Source: Galbibacter kalidii (GTDB lineage Bacteria; Bacteroidota; Bacteroidia; Flavobacteriales; Flavobacteriaceae). From it: 64,000 bases of DNA. The notes under the pieces are model-generated. The model was not told where the DNA came from and did not search any database. It saw nothing but the letters and a program-made list of their open reading frames with translations. A program made the translations under genes and the position numbers. Every line of letters begins with the position of its first letter. The stretch's first letter is position 1. Positions 43,498 through 52,296 of this stretch are shown one piece after another. The stretch covers positions 1 through 64,000 of the forward strand of contig NZ_JAPFGA010000005.1 in the NCBI RefSeq assembly GCF_026241135.1, in the 5' to 3' direction.

Positions 43498-45024
43498 ATG
43501 GAAGAAAATAAAAACAATAATTTGGGGCAGGACGGCGATGTTTCAGCAAAGAAGGAGCAAGAAGAAAAAATAAAAAAAGAAGAAATAAGGGAGGAAATAA
43601 AAGAAGAAAAGAAAAAAGAGGAAAAAGCCAAAAAGGATTTTTCCGGTTTTATGAGGAGCTTCAGGGTGTTTTTTACCGGTCTCTTGGATATACGGAGTAA
43701 TACCGATCAAGAAACGACTAAAGAAAGTATTATCAATGATATTCCCTTTAGGGGACACACTTCGTGGATATTGATTTGTTCCATCTTTATTGCATCGGTC
43801 GGATTGAATGCCAATTCAACTGCGGTTGTTATTGGAGCCATGTTAATTTCGCCGCTTATGGGACCTATTCTCGGGATAGGAATGTCGCTGGCCATTAATG
43901 ACATTGATACTTTGCGCAGATCCTTGAAGAACTTCGGGATCATGGTTTTTTTAAGTATTCTCACGGCTTTTTTATTCTTTAAGTTCTTTCCGATTAGAGA
44001 AGAATCTTCAGAGTTATTGGCGAGAACAGCACCCGATATCCGTGATGTGTTGATTGCCTTTTTCGGTGGTCTGGCCTTGGTGATTGCACGGGCCAAAAAA
44101 GGAACCGTAGCTACTGTTATTTTTGGAGTAGCGATTGCTACAGCTTTGATGCCGCCTTTGTGTACCGTTGGTTTCGGTTTGGCTATTTGGAATATGGAGT
44201 ATACTTTTGGAGCGATGTATTTGTTTACCATCAACACCATTTTTATTGCTTTGGCCACTTTCTTGGTGTTAAAGTTCCTTCGTTTTCCAATGGTAAAATA
44301 TGCCAATTCCAAGAAGCGGAAAAGAATTGCCCAAGCTGCTTCCGTTATAGCGATACTGATTATGATCCCGGCCGGATATACTTTTTATAATGTCTGGAAA
44401 GAATCAACCTTTAAAGATCAGGCTGCTAAATTTATCAAAGAAAATGTAAAGATATATCAATTTGCAGAGGGGGGATTTCTGTTGGATGAATTTTCATCTA
44501 TTGATTATAATAAAGGGGAAAATCCATCTATCGAATTGGTTTTTATGGGCGATGAATTGATTCCGGATAATGTAGTTCAAACGTGGAGAGCACAAATGCA
44601 AAGCTATTCACGGTTGAAGGAAGCCAATCTTGTGATCAAAGGTGGGGGAAATGATTCTGAAGAGAAGTTTCAATATGTAAGCGAACTTTATGAAGCCAAA
44701 AAACAGGAAATAGCAACAAAAGATCAGAAAATTAGGGTGTTGGAAGATGAAATCATCCGATTGAGGAAGTTTGCCTATAATGCTGTTCCTTTTGAGGAAA
44801 TAAGTAAAGAGGTAAAGATCAATTATGAAGATGTAACAGAGTTAGGCTTTGGGAACGAGATAAAAACCGATTTTAAAACAACCGATACGGTCCCTGTTTT
44901 TATTGTGAAGTGGAAAAAAGAAATGGCCAATGCAAAGAAGCAAGAAGAGTTAAAAAAACTCACCCAATGGCTTAAAGTACGAGTAGATAATGAAAAGATT
45001 GAAGTGAAGGAATTTACCGAATAG
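43498..45024 (+). CDS. DUF389 family membrane protein
   Basis: ATG at 43498 gives 508 residues. The first 50 are almost only Glu/Lys/Asp/Asn (a low-complexity cytoplasmic head). DUF389 covers about residues 70-290 with six to seven hydrophobic segments and conserved GLNANSTAVVIGAMLISPLM and ALMPPLCTVGFGLAIW. A long C-terminal soluble part with a coiled coil (about 395-430) follows. The family is found in transport contexts but its function is unknown. The next gene is convergent. Confidence 0.87.
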   Translation: MEENKNNNLGQDGDVSAKKEQEEKIKKEEIREEIKEEKKKEEKAKKDFSGFMRSFRVFFTGLLDIRSNTDQETTKESIINDIPFRGHTSWILICSIFIASVGLNANSTAVVIGAMLISPLMGPILGIGMSLAINDIDTLRRSLKNFGIMVFLSILTAFLFFKFFPIREESSELLARTAPDIRDVLIAFFGGLALVIARAKKGTVATVIFGVAIATALMPPLCTVGFGLAIWNMEYTFGAMYLFTINTIFIALATFLVLKFLRFPMVKYANSKKRKRIAQAASVIAILIMIPAGYTFYNVWKESTFKDQAAKFIKENVKIYQFAEGGFLLDEFSSIDYNKGENPSIELVFMGDELIPDNVVQTWRAQMQSYSRLKEANLVIKGGGNDSEEKFQYVSELYEAKKQEIATKDQKIRVLEDEIIRLRKFAYNAVPFEEISKEVKINYEDVTELGFGNEIKTDFKTTDTVPVFIVKWKKEMANAKKQEELKKLTQWLKVRVDNEKIEVKEFTE

Positions 45025-45040
45025 CTCAGGGGTAAAAAAT

Positions 45041-45192
45041 TAAGAGGCTTCTAAAAAGCCCTTAGTGAATATGATTTGTCAGTCTGAGCCTGCCTACCGT
45101 CAGGCAGGCCTGTCGAAGACCTATTGAACTTCAATAAATTATGCTTCGACAAGCTCAGCATGACATCTGGATTCACAACTTTTCAGACAGCC
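45041..45192. repeat. Dispersed long-hairpin repeat (TGTCATGCTGAGC type), copy 2, inverted
   Basis: Read on the minus strand this repeats 11741-11860 almost base for base, from AGATGTCATGCTGAGCTTGT to CACTAAGGGCTTTTTAGA. It carries one extra 22-base palindrome GCCTGCCTACCG/TCAGGCAGGC (45088-45109). It fills the left half of the 336-base spacer after the DUF389 gene. The right half holds a terminator and a tandem array. Confidence 0.78.
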
Positions 45193-45210
45193 TTTCCCGT
45201 TAACATAAAT

Positions 45211-45250
45211 AAAAAAGCCAGTCCAAATTAATTTTCAGACTGGCTTTTGT
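45211..45250. terminator. Bidirectional terminator between convergent genes
   Basis: AAAAGCCAGTC and GACTGGCTTTT form an 11-bp stem around a 14-base loop, with A-run and T-run on both flanks. It can serve both the DUF389 gene and the leftward SRPBCC gene. Confidence 0.88.
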
Positions 45251-45273
45251 TATTTTATTTTTTATTGAAATTA

Positions 45274-45365
45274 CCTTAAACCTTAAACCTTAAACCTTAA
45301 ACCTTAAACCTTAAACCTTAAACCTTAAACCTTAAACCTTAAACCTTAAACCTTTAAACCTTAAA
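45274..45365. repeat. Tandem CCTTAAA 7-bp array, 13 units
   Basis: Thirteen head-to-tail units of CCTTAAA run from 45274 to 45365. The twelfth has one extra T (CCTTTAAA). The last three bases of the array overlap the stop codon and last Val codon region of the SRPBCC gene (stop at 45361-45363). No spacers are present, so it is not a CRISPR. It is likely to vary in copy number. Confidence 0.92.
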
Positions 45366-45756
45366 CGACCTTGCCCATATTTTCAGTCAGCGTATTGATA
45401 AAATTGGTGATCGGACCTTTGATCATCATCCCCATCATGGCGTTGAATTCGCCTTCAAAAACCAAATTGACTTCACTTTTGTCGCTTTCCAGACTATCTA
45501 TATTGGCTGTTAGCGTAAAGGGTAATTTATCGTTTGCGGCTCCCAAAACAAGTTTGTCGTGAGGGTACTTTTCTTTTACTTTTAATTCGATTTCAGGCAT
45601 TCCTTTTAAGGCAAAAACAAATTTGTCTTCTTCTAAAACCTCAAACCTACTAGTGTTTTCGGGCATCAATTTTTCAAAATTCTTGACATCTCCCAAGAAA
45701 TCGAACAATTCTTCAGCCGATTTATTTATAGTTTTTTTTTGTGTTTCTAACTTCAT
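45361..45756 (-). CDS. SRPBCC (START-like) superfamily protein
   Basis: ATG at 45756 gives a 131-residue single-domain protein of the SRPBCC fold: MKLETQKKTINKSAEELFDF opens the cavity-forming first strand and helix, VKNFEKLMPENTSRFEV is typical, and the long C-terminal helix ends TNFINTLTENMGKVV. These proteins bind lipid-like molecules. The ligand is unknown. The first 13 in-frame residues upstream overlap pyrE and are unlikely to be used. It follows pyrE on the same strand after 8 bases. Its 3' end runs into the CCTTAAA array. Confidence 0.82.
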   Translation of the reverse strand: MKLETQKKTINKSAEELFDFLGDVKNFEKLMPENTSRFEVLEEDKFVFALKGMPEIELKVKEKYPHDKLVLGAANDKLPFTLTANIDSLESDKSEVNLVFEGEFNAMMGMMIKGPITNFINTLTENMGKVV

Positions 45757-45764
45757 GTTATAAT

Positions 45765-46403
45765 TTATTTCCAGTTTCCCGGATCTTTTCTCCAATCTTG
45801 GAGCGTTTCTAATTCTTTTTCACTAATATAATTGGTCTCCACAGCTTGTTCCAGCAAGTATTCATAACTGCTTAGCGTATGAAGGGTAACATTATTGTCT
45901 TTAAAATTGTTTTCCGCAACGTCAAAACCATAAGTGAAAATGGCGATCATACCTTTTACGGTAGCCCCTTCTTCTTTTAAGGCTTTTACAGCATTCAAAC
46001 TGCTTTTCCCAGTGCTGATGAGGTCTTCTACAACAACAACACTTTGTCCGCTGTCCAAAAAACCTTCAATTTGATTGCCCCGACCGTGTTTTTTTGGTTC
46101 AGGTCTTACGTAAACAAAAGGAAGGCTCATGACCTCGGCTACCAGCATACCAATGCCAATGGCACCTGTTGCTACACCGGCGATAACATCCGGTTTTCCG
46201 TAGGTTTGTTCTAATTGCTTGGCCATATGCTCACGAATGTAATTTCTGATAGGTGGAAAGGAAAGAACAATTCTGTTATCACAGTAAATGGGTGACTTCC
46301 ATCCGGATGCCCATGTAAAAGGATTTTTTGGATTCAACTTTATTGCATTAATTTGCAATAAGAGTTCTGCTGTTTTTTTAGCGGTATCTTTATCTAAAAC
46401 CAT
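45765..46403 (-). CDS. pyrE: Orotate phosphoribosyltransferase
   Basis: PyrE transfers phosphoribose to orotate, making OMP in pyrimidine synthesis. The 212 residues are typical. The substrate loop is KHGRGNQIEG, the PRPP motif VVVVEDLISTGKSSLNAV and the orotate-site segment SGWKSPIYCDNR are intact. It is divergent from the NUDIX gene with 7 bases between the start codons, an unusual arrangement. Its promoter box overlaps the other gene's ATG. Confidence 0.95.
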   Translation of the reverse strand: MVLDKDTAKKTAELLLQINAIKLNPKNPFTWASGWKSPIYCDNRIVLSFPPIRNYIREHMAKQLEQTYGKPDVIAGVATGAIGIGMLVAEVMSLPFVYVRPEPKKHGRGNQIEGFLDSGQSVVVVEDLISTGKSSLNAVKALKEEGATVKGMIAIFTYGFDVAENNFKDNNVTLHTLSSYEYLLEQAVETNYISEKELETLQDWRKDPGNWK

Positions 46404-46407
46404 GGTG

Positions 46408-46415
46408 CAAATGTA
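46408..46415 (-). promoter_or_regulatory. Candidate pyrE -7 box overlapping the NUDIX start codon
   Basis: On the minus strand TACATTTG (46415-46408) fits TAnnTTTG and ends 5 bases before the pyrE ATG. The -33 partner is weak (TTG about 16 bases upstream). If real, the pyrE message is leaderless or nearly so, and the box includes the ATG of the divergent NUDIX gene. Confidence 0.45.
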
Positions 46416-47013
46416 TGAAGTTTTTGTAAATCAACATCGCATTATTTTAACTAACCAGATATCAAAAGAAACTGATTTTAAGTTGTTTCTTATGGAAACG
46501 GTTGATATTGATGATGTTATTGATCAACTGAATAAAGGAAAAATAAAAAAGGCACATATTTATTATAAGGATGAAAAGGTGTTGATGAAAAAATTCCTGA
46601 AGAAGATTCCTTTGGTTATCGCAGCGGGCGGATTGGTGAGAAACAAAAAAGGGCAGCTATTGTTTATTTTCAGGAATGGAAAATGGGATTTGCCTAAAGG
46701 GAAAGTGGATAAAGGTGAAAAAATAGAAGATGCCGCCATCCGGGAAGTGGAAGAAGAAACCGGAGCGAAAAAAATCAAGATAGACTCATTTCTGAAAAAA
46801 ACCTATCACATTTTTAAAAGGAATGGGACGTATAAACTTAAAGAAACCTATTGGTTTTCCATGAATAGTAAATACAAAGGGGAATTAGTCCCGGAGTATA
46901 AGGAAAACATAGAAAAAGCAGAATGGAAAGACGAGGAAGAGCTTCCAAAACTCATGGAAAACTCTTATGAGAATATCAAATCGCTCCTTACAGTTCCAGT
47001 ATTCGATAAATAG
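46411..47013 (+). CDS. NUDIX hydrolase
   Basis: ATG at 46411 gives 200 residues. The NUDIX box is GKVDKGEKIEDAAIREVEEE followed by TGA, with the metal-binding Glu residues all present. Before it, GLVRNKKGQLLFIFRNGKWD is the usual first strand pair. The N-terminal 65 residues (MYEVFVNQHRIILTNQ) form an extra domain I do not recognise. The substrate is unknown. ATG at 46402 is an alternative, but it would overlap the pyrE start codon. The 3' end overlaps the convergent M14 gene by 26 bases. Confidence 0.9.
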   Translation: MYEVFVNQHRIILTNQISKETDFKLFLMETVDIDDVIDQLNKGKIKKAHIYYKDEKVLMKKFLKKIPLVIAAGGLVRNKKGQLLFIFRNGKWDLPKGKVDKGEKIEDAAIREVEEETGAKKIKIDSFLKKTYHIFKRNGTYKLKETYWFSMNSKYKGELVPEYKENIEKAEWKDEEELPKLMENSYENIKSLLTVPVFDK

Positions 47014-48727
47014 GATATCTGAGATGTGCTTTTTCATAATTGGGTGATCTTTTATGAATCCAATCCAGTTGGGCATACCAATTTTTGGCAAAAGTAGAAT
47101 CTTGATCCTTTTTATTTTCAAATTCAGTTTTTAACGATGGATTTTCATTTAGGAATTCCAAAGCTTTGTCTTCCCAAACATAGGGAGAGAAACCTTCTTT
47201 TTGTTGTAGTATGGTGTCGAAGAAATTCCAATTGAAGAACGAATCCACTGCTTCCGGTTCCAGGGTTTCCAATATATAACGAATGGATGACTGTCGTGTT
47301 TTCACTAAATAAAAATCATCAGGATTTACGGTTATTTCTTCTGTACTTGTGGTAATCTCAGTGTTTTTGTGGAGGTAATGTCCCTCATACGGATTTCCTC
47401 TTGTTTCAAAATTTGCAATATGGTAGACTTCAACAGTATATTTTTGATCACGCTCAGGGGATGAAAGTGCTACCTTATTCAGTTTTAACAACTTAATAAT
47501 CTTGTTCCAGGCTTTTGGGATTAGGTATGCCTCCGGGATTTTCACCCTTTTTGTTGGCTTAAAATAATTGCTGTAGGTCACCTTTTTAGTAAAAGGTTTG
47601 TTTCTGTCGTATTTAAGGCGGGATAAGCCTGTTACCTCACTAGTGATTTGTTCACCTTCATAGCCTTTAAAATCTAGGGTAGTGGATTTACTTTTGTCTA
47701 CTTCCCATTGTATGGGATATGTTTTGGCGTTTAAAAAAGTCGAGTTGGTAGCTTCTCTAACTTCCTTGATCTTTCTATGCTCTTTTTCGATGATATCAAT
47801 CATACTTTTCATCAATTCATAAGTGCCATGAACACGTTTGTCATAGGGTTTGAGCATGTGGGTCTCTACCATCATTCCCAAGCTGTTCCACAGAGTAGTG
47901 TATCCAGTGGAATAACGGGGCGAGTCAAAAAACTGTGAAAACCCTTTTTCTGGAACTGCATTAAATACATTGACATAGGGAGTGATGTCAAGATCTTTTT
48001 TGTTCAATGAGGTGATGAGATCAGGCACTAACCGATTGTGCAGGTATGTACCAGCTTCGCCACCCAATTTGTTGTGTTGGGTGAACAAATGTGTGAGCAC
48101 ATATTGATAATCGGCACCATTACTCACATGGTTATCGATAAAAACATCGGGTTTTAAAAAGTGGTAAATTTCTGCAAAAGCGCGGGCGTTTTTGGTATCA
48201 TTCTTAATAAAATCCCTGTTCAGGTCGTAATTTTTTGCATTTCCCCTGAAACCGTACTCCAAAGGACCATTCTGATTGGTTCTGGAAGTACTGTTCCTGT
48301 TAAGCGAACCCCCGATGTTGTAAATGGGAATGGTAGCTAAAACAGTATGTTTAGGAGTGTCTATTTTTCCTTGAACAATGTCCCTGTACAACATCATAGT
48401 GGCATCAATACCATCGGGTTCTCCAGGATGTATACCGTTGTTGATAAAAAGGATTCTTTTGGTGTCGCGGAGTTTTTCAATGTCGAATTTCCGATCAGGA
48501 CTTAGCAGTATGAGATGAAGGTTCTTACCGCTGTCTGTTATTCCTTTTTCAACCACCTTGATTGATGGATATTCGGCTTCGAGTTTTTTATAATATGCAA
48601 TGGTTTGATCGTAAGTAGCGGTTGCTTTTCCTTTGGATTTTTCAAATTCGGTAGTGAAGTCTTTTTGTTGTGCGTAGAGGCTTAGTTGAAATACAAATAA
48701 GACTAGGAAGAGCAAAGAGTTTTTCAT
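46988..48727 (-). CDS. M14 family zinc carboxypeptidase, secreted
   Basis: ATG at 48727 gives a 579-residue protein with signal peptide MKNSLLFLVLFVFQLSLYAQ. The carboxypeptidase fold shows FINNGIHPGEPDGIDATMML (HxxE zinc site), NLDRDF-like NYDLNRDFIKN and VFIDNHVSNGADYQYV (third His). The long C-terminal region (about 330-579) has a different fold and may bind substrate or wall. An outward carboxypeptidase role is inferred. The start is 205 bases from the response regulator, and a promoter box lies between. Confidence 0.9.
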   Translation of the reverse strand: MKNSLLFLVLFVFQLSLYAQQKDFTTEFEKSKGKATATYDQTIAYYKKLEAEYPSIKVVEKGITDSGKNLHLILLSPDRKFDIEKLRDTKRILFINNGIHPGEPDGIDATMMLYRDIVQGKIDTPKHTVLATIPIYNIGGSLNRNSTSRTNQNGPLEYGFRGNAKNYDLNRDFIKNDTKNARAFAEIYHFLKPDVFIDNHVSNGADYQYVLTHLFTQHNKLGGEAGTYLHNRLVPDLITSLNKKDLDITPYVNVFNAVPEKGFSQFFDSPRYSTGYTTLWNSLGMMVETHMLKPYDKRVHGTYELMKSMIDIIEKEHRKIKEVREATNSTFLNAKTYPIQWEVDKSKSTTLDFKGYEGEQITSEVTGLSRLKYDRNKPFTKKVTYSNYFKPTKRVKIPEAYLIPKAWNKIIKLLKLNKVALSSPERDQKYTVEVYHIANFETRGNPYEGHYLHKNTEITTSTEEITVNPDDFYLVKTRQSSIRYILETLEPEAVDSFFNWNFFDTILQQKEGFSPYVWEDKALEFLNENPSLKTEFENKKDQDSTFAKNWYAQLDWIHKRSPNYEKAHLRYPIYRILEL

Positions 48728-48748
48728 TACAGAATGATTTTTAAGGTT

Positions 48749-48756
48749 CAAAAATA
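48749..48756 (-). promoter_or_regulatory. Candidate -7 box for the M14 peptidase gene
   Basis: TATTTTTG on the minus strand (48756-48749) fits TAnnTTTG and lies 21 bases before the ATG. The -33 element is imperfect (TTT at about 18 bases). Confidence 0.45.
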
Positions 48757-48932
48757 CATAATTTTTTTCGTTGTAAATCACACAAACACAATGGAAAAAA
48801 ATATGGATTTTCCCGAGGTGATACTAAAATTTGTATTTTATTTTATTCCAAATTTTTAGTTTTTTACAAAGGAAACTTAATCAAAAATCCACAATATGAT
48901 AGTTGAAGTTATCTATAGAAGGAGGGAGTGGC

Positions 48933-49328
48933 CTATGATAGCGATAGCGAATTGAGTTTTTCTTTTGTGACCGGTTTGATAAGGTGTTTTATAGAAAACG
49001 GATATTTCTTGTCATACTCTTTTGCTTTATCAATATCAGCCGGGTTGATCGAAGAAGTGAGAATGTAGATTGTGGTTTTTTTGCTTACGGAAAGCTCACT
49101 AAAAGCATCGATAAACTCCCATCCGTCAATGATGGGCATATTGAGATCCAAGAGGATCAATTCAGGAAAAAAACTTTCCTCATCATTTTTATAATATTCC
49201 AAAGCTTCCTGACCGTTGTTGAAGGTCATAGTTTTCTTTGTGATCTGAGTGACCTCGATCAGCTTTTTGATACTGAAAATGGTAATCGGGTCATCGTCAA
49301 TAAGACAAATGGCGTTAATAGTTTTCAT
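48933..49328 (-). CDS. Single-domain response regulator
   Basis: ATG at 49328 gives a 131-residue CheY-like receiver and nothing else, so it has no DNA-binding output domain. The acidic pair is in ICLIDDDPITIF, the phosphoacceptor Asp61 in LILLDLNMPIIDGW, and the Lys in IKHLIKPVTKEK completes the active site. Its start overlaps the kinase gene's end by 14 bases, which suggests translational coupling and makes the kinase its partner. Output may pass through protein-protein contact. Confidence 0.92.
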   Translation of the reverse strand: MKTINAICLIDDDPITIFSIKKLIEVTQITKKTMTFNNGQEALEYYKNDEESFFPELILLDLNMPIIDGWEFIDAFSELSVSKKTTIYILTSSINPADIDKAKEYDKKYPFSIKHLIKPVTKEKLNSLSLS

Positions 49329-51564
49329 TAAAGTAAATTTTAAATTTGGTTCCTTTACCGGGCTCACTTTCGGCTTCAATTTTGCCTTTCATAGCCTCGA
49401 TTTGGTTTTTGGTTATGAAAAGCCCTATTCCGCGCGCATCTCTGTTTCCGTGGAAGGTTTTATACATACCGAATAGTTTGTGTCCGTGTTTTTTAAGGTC
49501 TACACCCAAGCCATTGTCTTCAATGGTTAATACAAGATACCCTTTTATTTTTTCATAATCGATCTTGATCTTAGGGTAGCGGTTGGGGGCTTTATATTTT
49601 ATGGCATTGGTAAAAATATTTAGCAAAATGCTTTCCAGATAAGCTTTTACCACTTTTATGTTGAGGTCATCCGGAATATTGTTTTCCACTTCCACAAAAT
49701 TGTTTTTCATGAGTTCACTGATATTAGTGAAAGCTTCATTAATCTCATCATTCAAATTGGCCACTTGGGTTTTGATGTTCAAATTGGTGTTGATGGCAAT
49801 GATCTCGTTCAGGTTGGCAATGGTTTCCAGCATTTTTTTTGAAGCAGAATTGAGCATCTCTATGATCTCTACCTTTTTGAAAATATCGTCTTCTATACCC
49901 AAAAGCTCGATAAGCATGGAAAAATTGGAAGCATGTGACCGTAGGTTGTGGGAAACAATATGAGCGAAATTCAATAATCGGTTGTTTTGCTCGCTGGCCA
50001 CATTGATTACCTCCATAAGCTCTTCTTCTTTTTCCTTGATGTGGCTGATATCTTGTATTACAGACCAAATCAATTTTCTTCCGGCAGAATTGGTGATAAG
50101 CACTCTTGTAATCAAAGCGGGAACCAATTCGTTGTTTTTGCTTACATATCGTCCTTCATAGGGTCCGTATCGACCGTTGTCAAGAACCTCTTTTAAAGCC
50201 CTAAGTTCTTTTTTCTTGTCTTCCGGCGGAACGGTGTCGAGGTGATTCATTTTGAGAAGTTCCCTATCTGAATAACCAATGGCGGCTTTAAACGATTCGT
50301 TCATATCCAGAAATTCTCCTGACATGGCATCGTTGAGCACCAAACCTGTGGGGGAGAGTTCGAGAAGCGTTCGGTGGAGTTTCTCACTTTCCTTCAGTTT
50401 TTTCCTGGCTTCAACCATCTCTTGGATAACCCTTCCTTCAGCAATAAGGAAATTGACCCTGTTTTTGTTGTCCAGGACAGGTTTTAAGGAGAAATCGATA
50501 TAGATAGTTTCTTTGTTCTTATCCAAAATTTTGGCCTCATACCTGATAAACTCTCCTTTAACGGCTTTTTTGAAGTTGTTTTTTAGTTTTTTCTGTTCTT
50601 TTTCCGAATCCTGCCACCAAAAGGTGTCCCAAAAATATTTATTGATAACGTCTTCTACCTTTAAACCACCTATATTCAAAGCAGGTTCGTTGATGTCGAT
50701 TACCTTTCCTTTGATGTTCAAAAAACCGGTAAATTGAAAAGTGGAATTAAAGATGCTTGTAAATAGCTGTTTGTTTTTGTCAAGAGCCCTTTTTGAGTTT
50801 TTTCTATCCCTCTCACTGATGGTAAGGCGCGATTCTGTTGTCTTTTTATCGTTGATGTCTTGGCAAATGCCATAAATGACAGAGCGGTCACCTTCTTTTA
50901 CGGTTTTGCCGGTAATTCGTATCCACTTTTCTTTGTTATTGGGAGTAATGATCTGAACCTCCTGATCTATAGGATTTCCTTTGCTAACGGCGTTATTGAT
51001 GTTCTTGACCAACTTTTTGACATGCATTTCCTCTTTAAGAAGTTTTAGCGCCGATGTTGGGTCTGGAACAAAATCATTCGGGACTTCATAGATCTTTTTG
51101 GTGTCGGCAGACCATTCCAAAGTTTCGTTATCAATATCAAAAAACCATGTGCCTGTTTGCGTAACCCTGTTGGTCTCTTCCAAAAAAACAGGGATTTTTT
51201 CATATTCTTTTAGTTTTGTGATATCTTCGAGATAGAGAAGGATCCCATTTACAATTCCGTTTTCATCTATCCAGGGTTGGGTTTCATATTTCAGCCATTG
51301 TATTTCCTCATTATCATTGTAGAAATAATCCTGTCCCTTTTTGATTTCAAGGGTTCCGAGATTTTTTTCAATGATGTTTTTGAGTGAAGTGGCATGCTTG
51401 GGAAGCAGTTGGGCATACAATTTTCCGTTACTGTTCTCTTTGTCTTGCTTAAAGTGGTTAAACCAATTGTTTGAAGCAATGAGCAAACATAAATTGTTGT
51501 CAAACAATGCCACAGGAACAGGGCAATGCTCAATGAATTGTAGGCTTGTAGTAGTAGAGGTCAA
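49315..51564 (-). CDS. PAS-domain sensor histidine kinase
   Basis: This 749-residue cytoplasmic kinase has no membrane segment. It has about four PAS-type sensor units (roughly 8-125, 130-240, 265-380 and 395-515, with PAC-like WKYEXXP-style or VIQDISHIK ends). The H-box AHIVSHNLRSHASNF has the phosphorylated His at about 539. The ATPase has N-box LNIFTNAIKYKAPN, G1 IEDNGLGVDLKKHG and GIGLFITKNQIEAMKG. The signal is unknown. coaD lies upstream on the same strand, 38 bases away. Confidence 0.92.
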   Translation of the reverse strand: MTSTTTSLQFIEHCPVPVALFDNNLCLLIASNNWFNHFKQDKENSNGKLYAQLLPKHATSLKNIIEKNLGTLEIKKGQDYFYNDNEEIQWLKYETQPWIDENGIVNGILLYLEDITKLKEYEKIPVFLEETNRVTQTGTWFFDIDNETLEWSADTKKIYEVPNDFVPDPTSALKLLKEEMHVKKLVKNINNAVSKGNPIDQEVQIITPNNKEKWIRITGKTVKEGDRSVIYGICQDINDKKTTESRLTISERDRKNSKRALDKNKQLFTSIFNSTFQFTGFLNIKGKVIDINEPALNIGGLKVEDVINKYFWDTFWWQDSEKEQKKLKNNFKKAVKGEFIRYEAKILDKNKETIYIDFSLKPVLDNKNRVNFLIAEGRVIQEMVEARKKLKESEKLHRTLLELSPTGLVLNDAMSGEFLDMNESFKAAIGYSDRELLKMNHLDTVPPEDKKKELRALKEVLDNGRYGPYEGRYVSKNNELVPALITRVLITNSAGRKLIWSVIQDISHIKEKEEELMEVINVASEQNNRLLNFAHIVSHNLRSHASNFSMLIELLGIEDDIFKKVEIIEMLNSASKKMLETIANLNEIIAINTNLNIKTQVANLNDEINEAFTNISELMKNNFVEVENNIPDDLNIKVVKAYLESILLNIFTNAIKYKAPNRYPKIKIDYEKIKGYLVLTIEDNGLGVDLKKHGHKLFGMYKTFHGNRDARGIGLFITKNQIEAMKGKIEAESEPGKGTKFKIYFNENY

Positions 51565-51602
51565 AATATTAATAGTTTAGGGATTTGGTTTAAGGTATTA
51601 AT

Positions 51603-52067
51603 TTAGGTTTTTTCTTTAAAACGGACGGTTTCCGGCACGAGTCCTGTATAATCCCCATTGTTTCGGATAACATCCCTGACAATGGAGGAAGATATGTAGC
51701 TTTTGCCCGAGGATGTAAGCAAAAACACGGTCTCTATTTCAGAAAGTTTTCTGTTGGTATGTGCGATGGCCTTTTCAAACTCGAAGTCGCCCGGATTGCG
51801 CAAACCTCGTAAAATGAACTGCGCATCGATCTTTTTACAAAATTCCACAGTCAAGCCTTCATAAATCATTACCTTGACTTTCGGTTCGTGTTTAAAAGCT
51901 TCTTCAATAAAGCGCTTGCGCTCTTCGAGAGAGAACATGTATTTTTTTTCGGCATTGATGCCAATAGCGATCACAAGTTCATCGAATAGAGTAACGCCAC
52001 GGACAATAATGTCGTAGTGCCCCAGTGTAATGGGGTCAAATGATCCTGGAAAAATGGCTCTACGCAT
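51603..52067 (-). CDS. coaD: Pantetheine-phosphate adenylyltransferase
   Basis: CoaD joins ATP and phosphopantetheine to dephospho-CoA. The 154 residues match the family. The TxGH nucleotidyl-transfer motif is in FPGSFDPITLGHYDI, then FILRGLRNPGDFEFE and SYISSSIVRDVI (ISSTxxR-like). A conserved two-module leader ends 9 bases before its ATG. The kinase gene follows 38 bases downstream, so the leader may affect both. Confidence 0.97.
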   Translation of the reverse strand: MRRAIFPGSFDPITLGHYDIIVRGVTLFDELVIAIGINAEKKYMFSLEERKRFIEEAFKHEPKVKVMIYEGLTVEFCKKIDAQFILRGLRNPGDFEFEKAIAHTNRKLSEIETVFLLTSSGKSYISSSIVRDVIRNNGDYTGLVPETVRFKEKT

Positions 52068-52076
52068 ACGCTATAT

Positions 52077-52225
52077 TTTACTCACTAAGTGGGATTTTGA
52101 ATATTCCGATCTTGCGCCGAAATGCTTTTAAGATTTTCCGCCCAACCAGCTCGACTGTATCATTCAGGCGGGTGTCTCACGAGCCTACCTTTGTCGGCAG
52201 ACAAGCTTCCCCGAGGTGATTTACA
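52077..52225 (-). promoter_or_regulatory. Two-module structured leader, copy 3, upstream of coaD
   Basis: Read on the minus strand it starts TGTAAATCACCTCGGGG (52225-52209), contains TCTGCCGACAAAGGTAGGC, and ends with the AAAATCCCACTTAGTGAGTA module (52102-52077), one base different from the copies upstream of ffh and tRNA-Thr. The spacer between ddl and coaD therefore holds little else. Confidence 0.6.
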
Positions 52226-52296
52226 TAAAATTAACATTAGTGCTGTAAATATAGCAAAATTGAATTAGGATGTTAAAAATAATTAAAACCAAGGTT

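Noticed and set aside
43498-45024. Frameshift near the DUF389 N-terminus because of its Glu/Lys-rich start
   Set aside because: The frame is continuous and the charged head is simply low complexity. No displaced homologous segment was found.
45274-45365. CCTTAAA array as a CRISPR or telomere-like end
   Set aside because: The units are 7 bp and directly adjacent, without spacers, cas genes or a chromosome end. It is a simple tandem repeat.
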